Counted from the first letter of the stretch, positions 10,290 through 23,040 are shown. The stretch: DNA of 64,000 nt from Arachis hypogaea (GCF_003086295.3 NC_092053.1:89252745-89316744); one strand, 5' to 3'. Notes: a model not told the origin generated them from the sequence alone. A program made the numbers and translations.

Positions 10290-13200
10290 TCACATCTTCT
10301 TAGGTGGCCTAAGTCCTGGACGCCTGAGCCCGGGAGTGGGTACAAATTTGAAAATCCTTGAAGCAGTTCCCAAGCTTGCAGCAGCCATTGTTTCTGCTGA
10401 TATTGCACCACCTCCACTTGTTGGAGTTGTCGAAGGAGTTATTGGACCATGAGTAGGATTTGCCGAAGCATGGGACGTAAGTGCTGGACCTTGTCCTAGT
10501 TGAGATTTGAACCAGAGTGTAGGCCTTGGTGCTGGTGGGGGTGTGGGCATGAAACTTGACATGTTGGGTGTTGGTGGAGGTGCGGGCCTGATAACAGGGT
10601 TCTTTAACCTTAGGGTTGGATTGGATTGAGTTGTGAAGACTACATCAGATGACCCTTGTTGAATGTTGGTTGGATTTGTAGCATGCTGGACCTACAAAGA
10701 ATTTTTGTTATAGTCCCAGATAATTTATGAAAGCAAAGGTAATTAGCTTTAAAGTATTAACAAGATAACTTTACCTCCTCTGATTGTGGTGCATTTTGTG
10801 ACAAAGGAATCTCTTGAGGTGTACCTTCTGGAGCTACAGCAGTTGTTTTTTTCTCTCCTTTTGGTAGTTTCTTCTTATCTTTCTTAGCTTTTTCCTAACA
10901 ATGATAACAACAACACGAACAAGAGTTAAATACATATAACAAAGGCTATTCAACTAGGACAAGACTAACAAAACAACCTTATGGTTCACACCAACTCCAG
11001 CCACATTAGTGGCCTCATTGCAGTTTCCATGTCCTCCTTCCTGCTATCATATACAACAAATGAACATTACCAAAATTTTTTTTAGCCAACTAAACCCCCG
11101 ACTAAAATAAATTGAGACATTTAAACCCCTAACCACTTAACTTTAAAGACAAATCGATCCCTACTTAGTTCCATACCTGCAGATTGGTTGTGTTCTTAGA
11201 GACATCAGCTCCAACTGAGTTAGACTTCTTCTTCGCTCCATTTGCCCTCCTTTCCTTTTTGGTCATTGGTTTCCAGTTAGGATCCATTGCAGGATTGGTG
11301 CATGTTTTATAGTAGTGTCCTTTCTGGCCACATTTGTTACAAGTGACTTCAAATGTTTTCTTTGCCTTGTTGGGATTTATCTCAGTTTCCACTGGATCGA
11401 TTCTTCTCTTTACCTTTGGTCGATGTGCTGGTCGTTTAATTGGTGGAGGCAATGGCCTTGGGGCATCAGTGGGCTCCCAATACTCCTCACTATTTACAGG
11501 CTTCATTGTGTGGGCGTAAGTAGCTCTGATTGAGTCCATTGTTAGCCACGTGTGCACAAAGTCTTCAGGGTTCACACCAATTTTGTACATCGCTGCTACT
11601 GCATGTCTACAAGGCATACCTGAAAATAGTACTCAGTTAGATGCATATTAAGATAAAGTCACAAATATATTTTAACACTAACCATGACCATACCAGTTAA
11701 CTGCCAAACGTTGCAGGTACAGGTCCTTTGTGCAAGGTTAACCCCAACCTTGTGTCCTTGCCTATGAACCTCAAAGAGGACTCTATCACTATCACCTGCC
11801 CAAATAGCTCTCCACTTACTTGCTTTAGGCTTGATGAATTCTTCCAACCTTTTGTGCTGAACTGGGGCTAGTTTTCCAGTATGATTTTCTAATTTCTTCT
11901 TGTGTAGGGCCATCTTCCTCATGACATAACACCTCAGATCATCTATCATTGTTAGTATGGGTCTTCCTCTATACTCAACTATTTTCGCGTTCCACACCTC
12001 GCACATATTGTTTGTGATGTTGTCTACTTTCGGTCCATGGCTGAAATAAGCTTTTGCCCACACAGCTGGATCAAACCTTTGTAGGTATTCCCATGCTCCC
12101 TGATTGATATTTTTCATTTTCTCCATTGAGGCTTTAAATTCCTGGATAGTTGTCTGCCTAGCACATTCCCATACAAGCTGCTTTGTCTGCTGATCCTTGA
12201 AGTGTTTGATGAAGTTCTTCCAAATGTGAAGTACACAATTCCTATGATGTGCGTTAGGCATGACCTCCTTCATTGCCAACTCCAGCCCCTGTTCTCAATA
12301 CAGTCCAATCCAATTCATACTCAAAAACTGGAAGTTCTAACAATGAATCTAAGTCAATAAAAGTACATATAAATGAAAATTAAGTCAATACATATTACCT
12401 TTTGTTGATCTGAGATAAAGTTCCACCCATGTTGCCCAACAGCTCCCAAGTCTTCAGCCAACAGAGTCAGGAACCACTTCCAAGTGTCCTTGCACTCATT
12501 CGGTACCACTGCAAAAGCCACCACATAAAAGTGGTTGTTGGCATCTTGACCCACTGCACTTAACAGTTGTCCACCATAATACCCTTTTAAAAAGCATCCG
12601 TCTAATCCAATTAAAGGCCTACACCCCTCTTTGAACCCCTTCTTACAGGCTTCCATGCATATGTACAACCGATCAAATAGAGGGAGAGATTCAGGCTGAG
12701 GAATAACCTCCATCAGTGCTGTTGAACCAGGGTTACTTCTATGTAACTCCATCAGGTAATCCCGAATTTTCCCATACTGAGCTCTCTCATTGCCTAATAC
12801 AACCTCCCGTGCAGCTTTCAATGCTCTGCTAATCATCTTTGTACTAACATGGACATTGTATTCCTCAACCATGTGTTCCATAGCCTGTTTCGGCTTCATA
12901 TCAGACTGTGTTAGAAGCCTCTTAACCAATTTGGATGTAACCCAGGCCCTGTCAGCTAAGTTGCTTCCAAAGTCCCTTCCACAGTTATGCTCATTAAATA
13001 GAGTTTTCACTTGATAGCACCTATTGGCACTATTCCAAGAAGTCAATATCAACCACGGACAAGATTCTCCAGCACATGTAGCCCTTACTCTTTGCTTCTC
13101 ATTCTTAATGTATATAACATCCTTACCTTCATAAACAAAATAGTCTTTCAGAGCTTGTTTGAATACATCCATTGTAGGAAACATCTGTCCAACCTTAAAC

Positions 13201-14107
13201 TCCACTTCACCATACTCAGTGTCTTCATTATATGAGTCAAATGCTGTCCTCCCCTCATCATCACTAGAAATTGGACTGTTGAAGGCTTCACTTTCGTATT
13301 CATAGGGCCTTTCATAGTCACTATCATTTTCTAAATTATTTGGGTCAATGTTGGATCCATAATGTAGCCCACCATCTACAGGGTCACTACTTTGATCCTT
13401 ACTTGGGCCTGCATCAGCTGCATGAGGCCCACTTTTATCCTTGCTCCCACCATTAGACTTTCCATCCTTCAAGATATGCTTTCTCCTCACACCAGAATAC
13501 TTCCTTGAGGCCACCCTCTTAGCACTACTAGGGGATATGTCTTTGTCATTACCTTTCTTCTTGTTTTGTGTTACTACTTTTTTTGGAGTAGACTTCTTAT
13601 CTGTCTTCTTCTTAAGCACTCTCTCATCAGAACTAGTGTCAGAGTCCTCCTCATAACCAGCTGGAGGTGGTTTCCATGCCTCATCCTCGGCACTTTCATA
13701 TCCGTCATCAGAACTTGATGAAGAATCACTCAAACCAACATTTTCACCTGCCAAGCCATCACCTACCACCTCTGGCATATCTACAGGATGGTCAAAATAA
13801 ATGTAAAACTCCTCACAGTTCCTGTTCTTGAGTTTGTTCTCCCTCATCTCATTAATCTCATGATCACCCTTAATGGAATGAAGCCCAGCTTCCATATCAG
13901 AGGCCAATATGTCATACCAATACATCTCCTTATACTCAACATAACCCAACTCTTTAAATAAAACAACCAAATCAAAAAAATTCACATAATCCAAATCCAT
14001 TGGTGGGAACCTCTTCACTTTACCATCCACATAACTCATATATCCCCCACTGTCTCTCACAAACTTCCCCCGTGATGAAACACGGGAACAGCAAAATATT
14101 CAGACAT
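10290..14107 (-). CDS. MULE transposase, six exons, one apparent frameshift
   Basis: Exons read from the minus strand: 14107-12399, 12288-11694, 11619-11177, 11040-10978, 10894-10775 and 10691-10290. All five introns have GT...AG ends. From 14060 onward the joined exons total 3,285 bases, exactly 1,095 codons with the stop. Domains in order: N-terminal PB1-like segment, long acidic/Ser-rich linker, MuDR-type DNA-binding region, and MULE catalytic domain (IGLDGCFLKG with the first Asp, FISDQQKG with the second, CEVWNAKI with the likely Glu). Then come a SWIM zinc finger split by intron 2 (CTCNVWQLTGMPCRHAV), a zinc knuckle (CNKCGQKGHYYKTC) and a Pro-rich tail. The natural start is probably ATG 14107-14105. 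Reaching the main frame needs one more base in the five-C run at 14067-14071, so either the copy is broken there or the base call is wrong. Confidence 0.85.
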
Positions 14108-14587
14108 CTGTAGTATAACATAATGCATACATTAAAGCAGAAACTAGCATACAAATTAAATTTGACTCCATTTCAATTTCACTTTTAAATTAGAAACTCT
14201 AATTCATTTTCTAACTTCACTGACATTGTTTACTATTTCTATTCTTCCTGGACCACAGAAACAATGTACATGCCAAAGTATGGGGGACTTACTGAAAATG
14301 ACAACACACATTTGAAAAGGCAATGGAAGGACCACACTAACCTGGCACGTCGCAAACGCCGTGCAATCTCCGTCCAAGCTTCAACCCAGCGCCGTCAACA
14401 CCAATATGTGGAGGTCAGTCAGCAACTTTGTCAGCAACACTGTCAGCACGTCGCTCCAACTTCAACAGGTCAATGATCACTACAAGGGGATGACTCTTGC
14501 TCTACTAGGGTTTTCTGGTAATTATCAGAGCAACACAATGGGCTTATATGGAAACCCCAACATCACGTTCCCTTATTCAATCAAAAC

Positions 14588-14877
14588 GCAACGTTAATGA
14601 CCACTAAAACGACGTAGTTTTAGGTCACCAAAGGGGGACAAATCGACCCCTGTCCATTTCTCAATGGCCACGTGGAACTTAACAGACTATTAACCTCCAA
14701 CTCAGCAACGTTAACTGACACGTAGGCCAGTTTCGTCTGTTTTGGTCAGGGGAGATGACGGAAGGACCGGGAAGTCTCACAAAAGTATGGGACAGGGATC
14801 GATATGTCTCTTTTTTTTGGACAAGGGCCGTGATGTCCATCGAGGAAAAGGACAGGGACCGGGTTGGGTGTTCACTC
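14588..14877 (-). repeat. Right terminal inverted repeat of the MULE
   Basis: Inverted partner of 8772-9061, also exactly 290 bases. It ends in GTGTTCACTC before the 9-base duplication. Confidence 0.95.
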
Positions 14878-14886
14878 CAAACTTTA

Positions 14887-15858
14887 CGATGGTCTGGTCG
14901 TCAGTAAAAATTATTTCTAAAAGAAAATTTAATATTTTTCAATGTCTTAACATTTTAATGTGATCTGCTATCGATAACTTGCCTCCCACGACATGATATC
15001 GTAATGGTTGTCGATAGGACTGGAAATCTAGCCGGTCTGTCAGAACCTATAGTTTGATCTGTATTTAGTTTGGTTTGACCTCGATATGACCTATCATAAA
15101 ATAGATTTAAATTCAGGATATTATAAAAATCTAAATATTTTAATAGGTCATGTTAAATTTATTAATTAGTCTTATTAATATATCAGATCTGTTTAAGTCT
15201 GTTAAAATATAAATAAATATATAAATAATTATTTTATAATTAATATAATTATTAAATATTTTAAATTTATTATATTTTATTATAAATATTTTTATATATT
15301 TTAAATATTTTAAAAATTTATAAATTAAACGTTAAATTTGGCATATTACATATGAGTAAATTTTATTAAAAATAATTTTATAAATAATATTTTTAAATTT
15401 TTATTTTTATTAAAAAATTTGTCAAGTCTTTTATATTATTTGGCCTAGCCTTTTTTCATCTTTAGTTATGGAAATAATAATATAGTCGTGTATGGTCAAT
15501 AGTAAATATGATTTGAGCCAATATGATGTTTGCATATTTTTTTTGGTGCCCATATAATGTTTGTATACAATTGACTAAATTTAGTTTTAAACGTAATACA
15601 CAAAAAATAAGAATGTACAGAAAAAATGAATTTGACTGGATATAGAAATAAATATTGTATTTTAAAAAGTAAATTAATGTACTTTATTTCTATAATTTTT
15701 TAAATTTGAGTTTGAAAAGGTACAAAATTTCTATTTTTCTATCTTTGTATTTTTTATTTTTTTAAAATATTTTTTATCCATGACGAATACACATTCATTC
15801 TTAAATATATGATTAATAATTAATGTCTTATTAACTTACAAATATCTAAAATATATTT
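14887..15858. other. AT-rich spacer between MULE and copia element
   Basis: No open frame of note. Positions 15150-15480 are strongly AT-rich with runs of TTTAAATAT-like words. I see no terminal repeats or duplications here. Confidence 0.4.
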
Positions 15859-15863
15859 GTATC

Positions 15864-16126
15864 TGTTATGATAAGAACAAAAGTGGATGTTCAATGAACG
15901 GTTCAACCTTTTTTATGATAAAATGATTATGTTACAAAGAGAATCTCATTAAATAATGAAGGTTGAAAAATAAACTCTTCATACATGTATAAATAGGACA
16001 TAATCTGAAGCTATATACCAAGGAATAAACAACTTTTTCTCTCTTTTATGTTGCAATACTTCTTTCTCTCTCTTTATATTTTTATTCTTGTTACATCTTG
16101 CTTATTTATTTAGTTATTTTATAACA
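15864..16126 (+). mobile_element. 5' LTR of the copia element
   Basis: 263 bases, TG...CA. TATAAATAGG near 15988 is a probable promoter TATA box. A primer-site-like stretch (TTATCAGCACGAAACT) follows two bases after the LTR, from 16129. Confidence 0.9.
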
Positions 16127-16186
16127 CGTTATCAGCACGAAACTCTAACGAAGTTTTAGGAAGACTTCAGGTAACAAATTTTTATT

Positions 16187-17825
16187 ATGTCGAAACTCTT
16201 TCATCTTGAATATAATGCTCTTGATATATCTGAAAATAATTATTTATCATGGATACTAGATGTTAAAATCCATCTTGATTCAATGGATCTTGGAGATACC
16301 ATTAAGGCTAAAAATAATGCATCCCAGAAGGATAAAGCCAAGGCAATGATTTTTCTTCATCGTCATCTTGACGTATGATTGAAAAATGAATATCCCACAT
16401 TAAAAGATCCTGCAGATATGTGAAAAGACCTTGAAGAAAGGTACAATCATCAAAAGACGGTGATACCTCCTCAAGCCCGATATGTTAGAGAAAACTTTCT
16501 CGACCTTCCATGCCTCGAATGTGCTCCTGCAGTAGCAATCGAGAAAAAGGATTTAAAAATATTTTGAGCTAATTTCTTGCCTTCTTGTTGCTGAACCCAA
16601 CAATGAGCTACTTTTGAGAAATCATGAAGCGCGCCCAGCTGGCGCCGCCCCATTTTCTGAAGCAAATGCGGCAAATTATAACCACAGAAGAGGTAAATGG
16701 CAAGATTTTGATAAGAAGAAAAATTATGGAAGGAAAAGAAATTATGTTCATAAGAAAGAAACAATGGGCAAAGTAAATCAATTGAGGATAAATGCTTCCG
16801 TTGTGGTGGAAAGGGCCATTGGTCACGTACCTGTCGTACCCCAAGGCACCTAGTTGATCTTTATCAAGCATCCTTGAAAAGGGATGACAAAGGAAAGGAA
16901 ACAAATTTTGTTTCAAATAATGAAAATTCCACCACTCATTATGATGTATCTAATTTCTTTAAGGATTTTGAAGAAAATATTGGCCATTTGATCAATGATG
17001 GAATAGTTTAATATGTGTGTTTGTTAAGTATTCATGTTAATAATTTTACTGTGTATGTACTTCTACTCATTTTATTATTATTATTATTTATCTTTGAAGA
17101 AAAATGGCGGACATATTCTGAAGATATTTGCCTTGCGGATAGTGCAAGTTCGCACACTATTCTTAAAAGTGATATATATTTTACCCATCTTGTGCCAAAA
17201 GAAGAGTATGTTAATACTATTATTGGCTCGGGCAATGTGATAGAAGGCTCCGGAAGAGCTATAATTTTATTTCCTGAAGGAATAAAATTTTAATAAATAA
17301 TGCACTATTATCTACCAAGTCTCTGAGGAACTTGTTGAGTTTCAAAGATATTCGCTGAAATGGATATCATATTGAGACTATGAATGAGGGAAATCATGAG
17401 TATTTATATATCACAACTCATGATTCAAATAAAAAAGTTATATTAGAAAAATTAACCTCACTTTCATCTGGGTTGTATTATATCAAGATTAGTGCAATTG
17501 AATTACATGCCATTGTAAACCAGAAGTTTACTAGCCCAAATGAATTCATAACTTGGCACGATCGATTGGGTCATCCGGGAACAATCACGATGCGGAGAAT
17601 TATTGAAAACTCCCATGGTCATTCACTAAAGAACCAGAAGATTCTTAAATCTAGTGAATTTTGTTGTGCTGCATGTTCTCAAGGGAAGTTAATTTTAAGG
17701 CCATCACCAGGAAAGATTGGATTTGAATCCCCTGAATTCCTAGAAAGGATTCAAGGTGATATATATGGACCTATTCATCCACCATGTGGATCTTTTAGAT
17801 ATTTTATGGTCCTGATAGACGCATC
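16187..17825 (+). pseudogene. Copia gag, protease and integrase N-terminal half, broken
   Basis: The gag start (SKLFHLEYNALDISENNYLSW from 16187) is followed by an in-frame TGA at 16376-16378, further stops and an internal deletion near 16500. A CCHC zinc knuckle (CFRCGGKGHWSRTC) is readable near 16793-16834. The protease motif ADSASSHTIL lies near 17140-17165. A gag-pre-integrase region (HDRLGHP, CAACSQGK) is at about 17560-17690, and the first integrase block (LERIQGDIYGPI) near 17740. The frame ends where element A inserted, at the GCATC duplication 17821-17825. The downstream half resumes at 59986. Confidence 0.85.
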
Positions 17826-19355
17826 TGATGGACGTAATATTCGTATGCTGATTAGAAATTAGCAATGAATCCAATCGTGAGTATAGTCTAACCAACACGC
17901 AAATATCACATCAAACAATTCTAAAATCTATGACCGAGAGTATTGATACCGGGTTGTTCTCCCTATGATTTGCCTTAGAATGCGCATCATTGATTAGGAA
18001 GTCTTTTGTGGTTTTGAGAGTTTGTGCAAGACTTCAAGCTATCAAAAGTAAACAACAATTAATTGAGAGAAAAGCTTTGGCTAGGGGTAAGTATTGGAAG
18101 TTCCATCATTATAGTTTCCTTCAATTGTGATAAGATTTGATTATTGCTTCACTTAGTTAACCCCCTAATAATTGAGGAAAGTCAAGTGAGAGTAACTAAC
18201 TTGAGTCACAAGTCCTAGTCTCACCCTAGGGAAGTCTAGCTTTAGTGAACTCCAAGTCAATTAGCAATTCTCAATTCCTAATCAACAATTGATATCCACT
18301 ACTCAAGTGTCTCCAATAACTCAATCCCTAAGCCAAGTAAGAGAAATCTACTCCATAGCTAGGTTGTCATTATCACAAATAATTGGAAGACAATTATAGA
18401 AGACATGATGTAATTGAGAGAGAATGATTGAATTAAAGCTATCTAATCCAAGCAATCATCAACAATCAAGCAATTGAGTGAAATTTCTCAATTCATTAAT
18501 CAAAATTCAAAATAACAAAGTCACAAATCTAGATCCAAGAGATAGAATCAAAAGAACACTAATTGAGAGTAGAAGAAGAGTAGATCTACAATTTGCATCA
18601 TAGTAAAAGTGAATTAGCAATGGTTCTCACCAAGAAATCAAATGAGAATTGCAATAGAGGAAATGAAATCCTAGAGAGAAGTTGGAGTTTCTCTCTCTAA
18701 AAGCAAAATGTAACTAACTACCCAAAATATCTAGAATTATGACTAATTGTCCTAACCCCCCTAATCCTTGGTCTTCTTAAGCTTTTTCCTCCAAAATTCT
18801 GTCCCACAATAGGGCATGGGACTCCTTGAAATCGCTGGTCACATTTTCTTCTTAAAAAATCACGTGCGTCCATTGGCGCGTACGTACACCTGGGGTTTTT
18901 TGCGACCTGCGCGTAGGCGTGCAGTGCGCGTGCGCGTCCAAGGAATTTTGGCTCAGCCATTTAAGCGCGCCGGCTTCTCGTCTCGGCTCCATCTAGCCGG
19001 CTCTGGGGGTGCACATCCACGCGTACGCGTACAGTGCGCGTGCGCGCACATGCCCAAGTTTCAACACTTTGATTTATTCCATGCTCCTTCCATTCATGCA
19101 TGCTTCCTTCACTCCTCTCAGCCATTTTTGCCCTATAACTTCTGAAACCACTTAACAAATGGATCACGGCATCGAATGGTAATAGAGGAGGATTACAATA
19201 TATCAATTTTGATGCAAAAGAAGCATGTTTTCATCTATGAGGCAAAGTGGGGAAAGGAACACAAAATCATGCAGTTTTATATGGATAGGTGTGGAAGATC
19301 ATTGATAAAACCCTTAAAATCTATACATTATAAACCCTAAAAATGGGGTTTATCA
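17826..19355 (-). mobile_element. 3' LTR of element A
   Basis: 1,530 bases. It contains CG-rich palindrome doublets at about 18908/18925 and 19018/19035 (17-base spacing) plus a weaker pair near 18862. The partner LTR is 18 bases longer, mainly because of an extra piece in this array. Confidence 0.9.
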
Positions 19356-19373
19356 ACCTTCACACACTTAAAG
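19356..19373 (-). other. Polypurine tract of element A
   Basis: Minus-strand CTTTAAGTGTGTGAAGGT abuts the LTR start TGATAAACCCC. Confidence 0.75.
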
Positions 19374-20894
19374 TATAGAATGTCCTCATGCTAAAGGAAA
19401 GCAAAAGATCAAAGGATCACAAGAGAGTGGGACTCATGGGATGCAATCTACCTACATGAATGCAACTAGGGTGTATGCTACTATCTACTTGGTCAAGGGT
19501 AATTCAATCTTCCTAGAACACATATATACATGCACATAGGGCAAGATGGTAGGCAATGTATTAACTCTACCAATTTTAGTTACCAACGTGAAACATGTAT
19601 AGCTTGCATGAAGAACGCTCACGAGAGCTGGGAACAAGGAATCGAGCTTCGAATCCCTCACCGGAAGTGTTTGTACTCTATTCGCTCGGTGTATAGGGTT
19701 GATCACTCAATTCTCTCCTATTTCATGCTCTTCCAAAATTTGTTCTTCCTCTAACAATCAACAATTGTTCTATGCATGCATACATATATCATGAGGTCTT
19801 TCCTTAGGTTGTAATGGGGTTAGGGTTAAGGTAGGGTTATATGTTTGGCTAAGTGGGCTAAAGATTGAATCCTTTGATTAACTTAAGCTCTCCACTTAAC
19901 CTATATAACATCCTATACAATTATGTACTAACCTAACTACCCATTCCTCACTCTTTCACATACTCATGCATTTACTTTTGATCATTATACCTATGCATTG
20001 ATTTGCCTTTAGGTCTTACTTTGGGGCCTTTTGTCCCCTTTTATTGCTTCTCTTTTTCTTCTTTCTATATTTTTTTCTCTTTTTTTTTCTATTATTATTT
20101 TTTTCTCTTTTGTTTTCCTCATTTTTTTTTCAAAATATATACAAGAACATCAATGCATAAGGTTTATGTATTTAATCAACACATGAGCATGTATCCGCTT
20201 TCCAATATTTTTAACAAAAACAACAACATGCTCTTACCTCAACCGATGCTCTCCCCCCCCCCCCGTATTCCCATACTTGAATGGCACACACGCACTAGCC
20301 TAAGCTATTCAAGGATTCAAATACGGACATTCATGGTTTTCCGCTTTTGGCTTGTGATGTGCTAAAATTAAGAATAAGTGGCTTAAGCGTAGGCTCAAAA
20401 TTGGTTGCAAAGGTGGTTATAGGGTAAGGTCATTTGGGTAAGTAGCTAAGTGAATTGATGGTCTCAATCATGTACATACATTCATACATATAACAATGGA
20501 CATATAGAGTCAAACAAATTAAGGATAACAATCATAGAGAGAGAACAATGCACACAAGAAGGAAAGTAAGTGGCTAGAAGATGTAGCCATGCAATTAGGC
20601 TCAAAACTCACTTGCTTGTGTTTTTGGCTCAAAATCCATGTTCCAAATTACATTCTTCAAACAAGTTTAGCATAAAAAATTTTCAAAATTTTTCAAAATT
20701 GGCAGGGTCGCCCTAAAATTCTTGTTTCCTAGGAGATAAGTCATTACTCTAACTAAGTGGACTTATTAAAAAAAACTAACATGCAAAGGATGTTAAAAAG
20801 TGAAAAAAAAAACCTAATCATGCAATCTATCCTAATTAACAAAAGAGATTCAAAATTTATTCGGGTGTTACCTATGAAGACCGGTCGGCCGACC
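19374..20894. other. Non-coding 3' region of element A
   Basis: About 1.5 kb between the internal polypurine-like motif and the true tract, with no credible frame. Parts (around 19610-19690) match the equivalent region of A2 near 4020-4100, so it is conserved non-coding sequence of the lineage. A run of 13 C lies near 20253-20265, and a T-rich tract runs through 20060-20130. Confidence 0.5.
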
Positions 20895-20910
20895 GACCTC
20901 CCCACACTTA
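20895..20910 (-). other. Internal polypurine-like motif at the PTP stop (A)
   Basis: Minus-strand TAAGTGTGGGGAGGTC; its first three bases are the PTP stop codon. It is a near copy of the true tract at 19356-19373. Confidence 0.6.
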
Positions 20911-22136
20911 GAAGTTGGCACGGTTCTCCGTGCCTTGAGTGAGACGCAGTGGTTGATCGGCTTCTGAGTGTCCATCCTCCTCTTCATTATCGCTATCTTC
21001 ATTCTCGGTGTCGGTGGATGTAGAAATATCCGGTTCTTCCATAGGTGGTGCTAAGCAACTTAGAAGCTTCTTGACAAAAGTGTATCGGCGTTGGTTGCGC
21101 CGCTCATAACGATCAAGCTTCTTGTGAAAGTCCTCTATGCATTGCATGGATGATTTTGGTGGTGCGGTTGAGGTGGTGGGAATGCTCATGGGATGGCTAA
21201 GTTCGGATCATCGGTATCTGCCGGAGGGTAAAGGTATCTCCCGTTTGGAACAACATCGCCATCTATCGGAATCATGGCCCTCCGATCCTTAGTCTCTCAG
21301 GGGACACCGGCTGCGGCAACTAAGTCGGTCACTAGAGCGGAAAAGAGTAGGTTTTCCTTAGCGTGGATGCGGCCCATAGCTTGGCGAATGAGACAGGAAA
21401 TATGGACCGGTCTCTTTGTGAGGACACACCAAACCAACAAGGCTAACTCGGCAGTGATAGATGAGCCATGGGTGTTTGGGAGCACATAATGGGCTAGAAT
21501 TTGGGCCCATGCCTGAGCCTCTCTGGTGAGAAAACGTGCGGTGATGCCCTTGGGCCGGGGCCTCATCCTCCCTCAAATCCAGAATGATTCGGGTATACCA
21601 ATGATCTTGAGGATGGCATCCCAATCAAACTCATATTCGCATCGTACCGACAAAATCTCTTGATATGCATCAATCCCTTCCGCTAACGGTCCGGTCTTAA
21701 GCACACTTTGAATGGCCTCCTCTGTGACGGGAACTTGTCTTCGGCGCACAAATATCGATGCAAGGGAAGAGGAGTGGTAATTGGTGTAAAATTCTATCAC
21801 CCAAGACAAGTTTGCTTCACGTGGCTTTCTCAATAGGAACTCCCATTACCGCCGCTCTATGCGGGGCATCACAAGTGGAATGACATGGGCCGGAGGGGCT
21901 AGAAGAGGCTCCGCATGATAGTTCCTTTCTTTGATCAAGGGGTATGCAAGTTTGCAATAGCGGCTGGGGAACTTGGTCGGGTCCCTTGCCAGGTTGTCCT
22001 TTTCCAAAACGTCAATGTTAGCAACGCTCCTTGTCTTATTGAGGAGGGGCTTGGCTCTAGGCGCTGGTTGTGCTTTGCTAGTGGACCGGAGAAGTGCCTT
22101 CTTGGATGTCTTTCCTTTGTCTTTCTTGATAATCAT
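20908..22136 (-). pseudogene. PTP (putative plant transposon protein) of element A, broken
   Basis: Starts at ATG 22136, directly behind the acceptor-like TTTTCTAG|G. The N-terminus is basic (IIKKDKGKTSKKALLR), a possible nuclear signal. The core keeps the family motifs (EANLSWVIEFYTNY, RRRQVPVTEEAI, QAWAQILAHYVLPNTH). A charged segment follows (DRYERRNQRRYTFVKKLL), then an acidic tail ending at the stop in the polypurine-like motif. In-frame stops near 21846, 21573 and 21297, and a one-base shift near 21190, disable it. It is closer to the B and C copies than to D. It occupies the position of the env-like gene in Athila elements, but I see no signal peptide or membrane segment. Function unknown. 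Confidence 0.75.
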
Positions 22137-23040
22137 CCTAGAAAAGAGGGAGAAGTGACAAAATTAAACTTAAAGAAGCACCAAGAAATAATAATCATGC
22201 AAGTGATAAAGCATGAGAGAATAAGTGACTTAGATACATGACAGATGCAACATGTAACTAAGGCAACAAAGAAAATCGTGGCTAATCACTAGCATGAGAT
22301 GTAGGAGTGGTATAAGCATGCAAACAATAAGCATGAGAAGCATACACCCTCAACATCAATAACAAGAACTAAGTGTTAAGGGATGAGCATGTGGAAATGA
22401 AGCAAGAAGAGTAGTAAGCTCAATGCACATGTGAACGAGCAAGTGAATGAGAAAGAACACTAAAATATAAGGACTAAGTCAAAAGGAACTCCAAAAAGTC
22501 ATGTGGGTCTTCCATCAAACACTTGGTGTGCATCCCTTTTTATGACAAAAATGAGAGAAGGGTGACAATGTAACACCCCATAAAGCATCATCAATCATCA
22601 TAGCATACCACATATTACAAGGGAAAGCAATTAAGACAATCCAACTTATCAATGCAAGAGTAATCCCTACTTTTAACACCCATAAGAGAGAAATAAAAAG
22701 AAAGAAAGTTTAATAAACAAAGAAAACATGAATGAAAACTAACTAAGAGGAAGAGTAAGGGAATGTAACTAATGAAAGAAAGAAGGAAAAGAAAGAGCTA
22801 AACAAGAAAAGAAATGAGAAGTACCTTGAGAAGAAAAGGAGAAATGGGGTAGTAGGTGAGAGAGGAGGTAGTAAGGAGTATGAGAGAAGAGAGGGGAAAG
22901 AGAGGTGTGGGACCGCCGGAGGTGGTGGTTGCCGCCGGTGGTGGCGGAAGAGAGGTGGTAGAAGTGGTAGGAGGGTTAGAAGTGAAGAAGAAGGGTGATG
23001 GTAAGAAGGGGGAAGAGAACTTGAAAGAAAAGGGCGCGCT
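22137..23040 (-). promoter_or_regulatory. CT-rich leader and probable 5'-UTR intron of PTP (A)
   Basis: On the minus strand, 23000-22825 is strongly pyrimidine-rich and ends CTCAAG|GTACTTC, a good donor. The acceptor TTTTCTAG|G lies at 22138, one base before the PTP ATG. The implied intron is 22824-22138 (687 bases). The arrangement suggests a separate PTP transcript, but no RNA evidence is available. Confidence 0.5.

Larger units (their letters stand above)
8772..14877. mobile_element. Mutator-like DNA transposon (MULE), complete
   Basis: A 6,106-base element bounded by 290-base terminal inverted repeats and flanked by the perfect 9-base duplication CAAACTTTA (8763-8771 and 14878-14886), the hallmark length for the Mutator superfamily. 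It carries two convergent genes: a GRF zinc-finger gene on the plus strand near the left end and a spliced transposase on the minus strand from the right end. About 480 non-coding bases separate the two 3' ends (9807-10289). About 480 more lie between the transposase start and the right repeat (14108-14587) and presumably hold its promoter. With long repeats and both genes open or nearly open, it looks recent and possibly autonomous. Confidence 0.95.

Noticed and set aside
14264..14597. Small plus-strand frames upstream of the transposase
   Set aside because: Short, no domain, within the MULE promoter side and overlapping the inverted repeat; likely chance.
20908..22136. Envelope-like membrane protein, as described for Athila
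   Set aside because: The gene is in the env-like position, but no signal peptide or membrane segment is visible in A, B, C or D copies.
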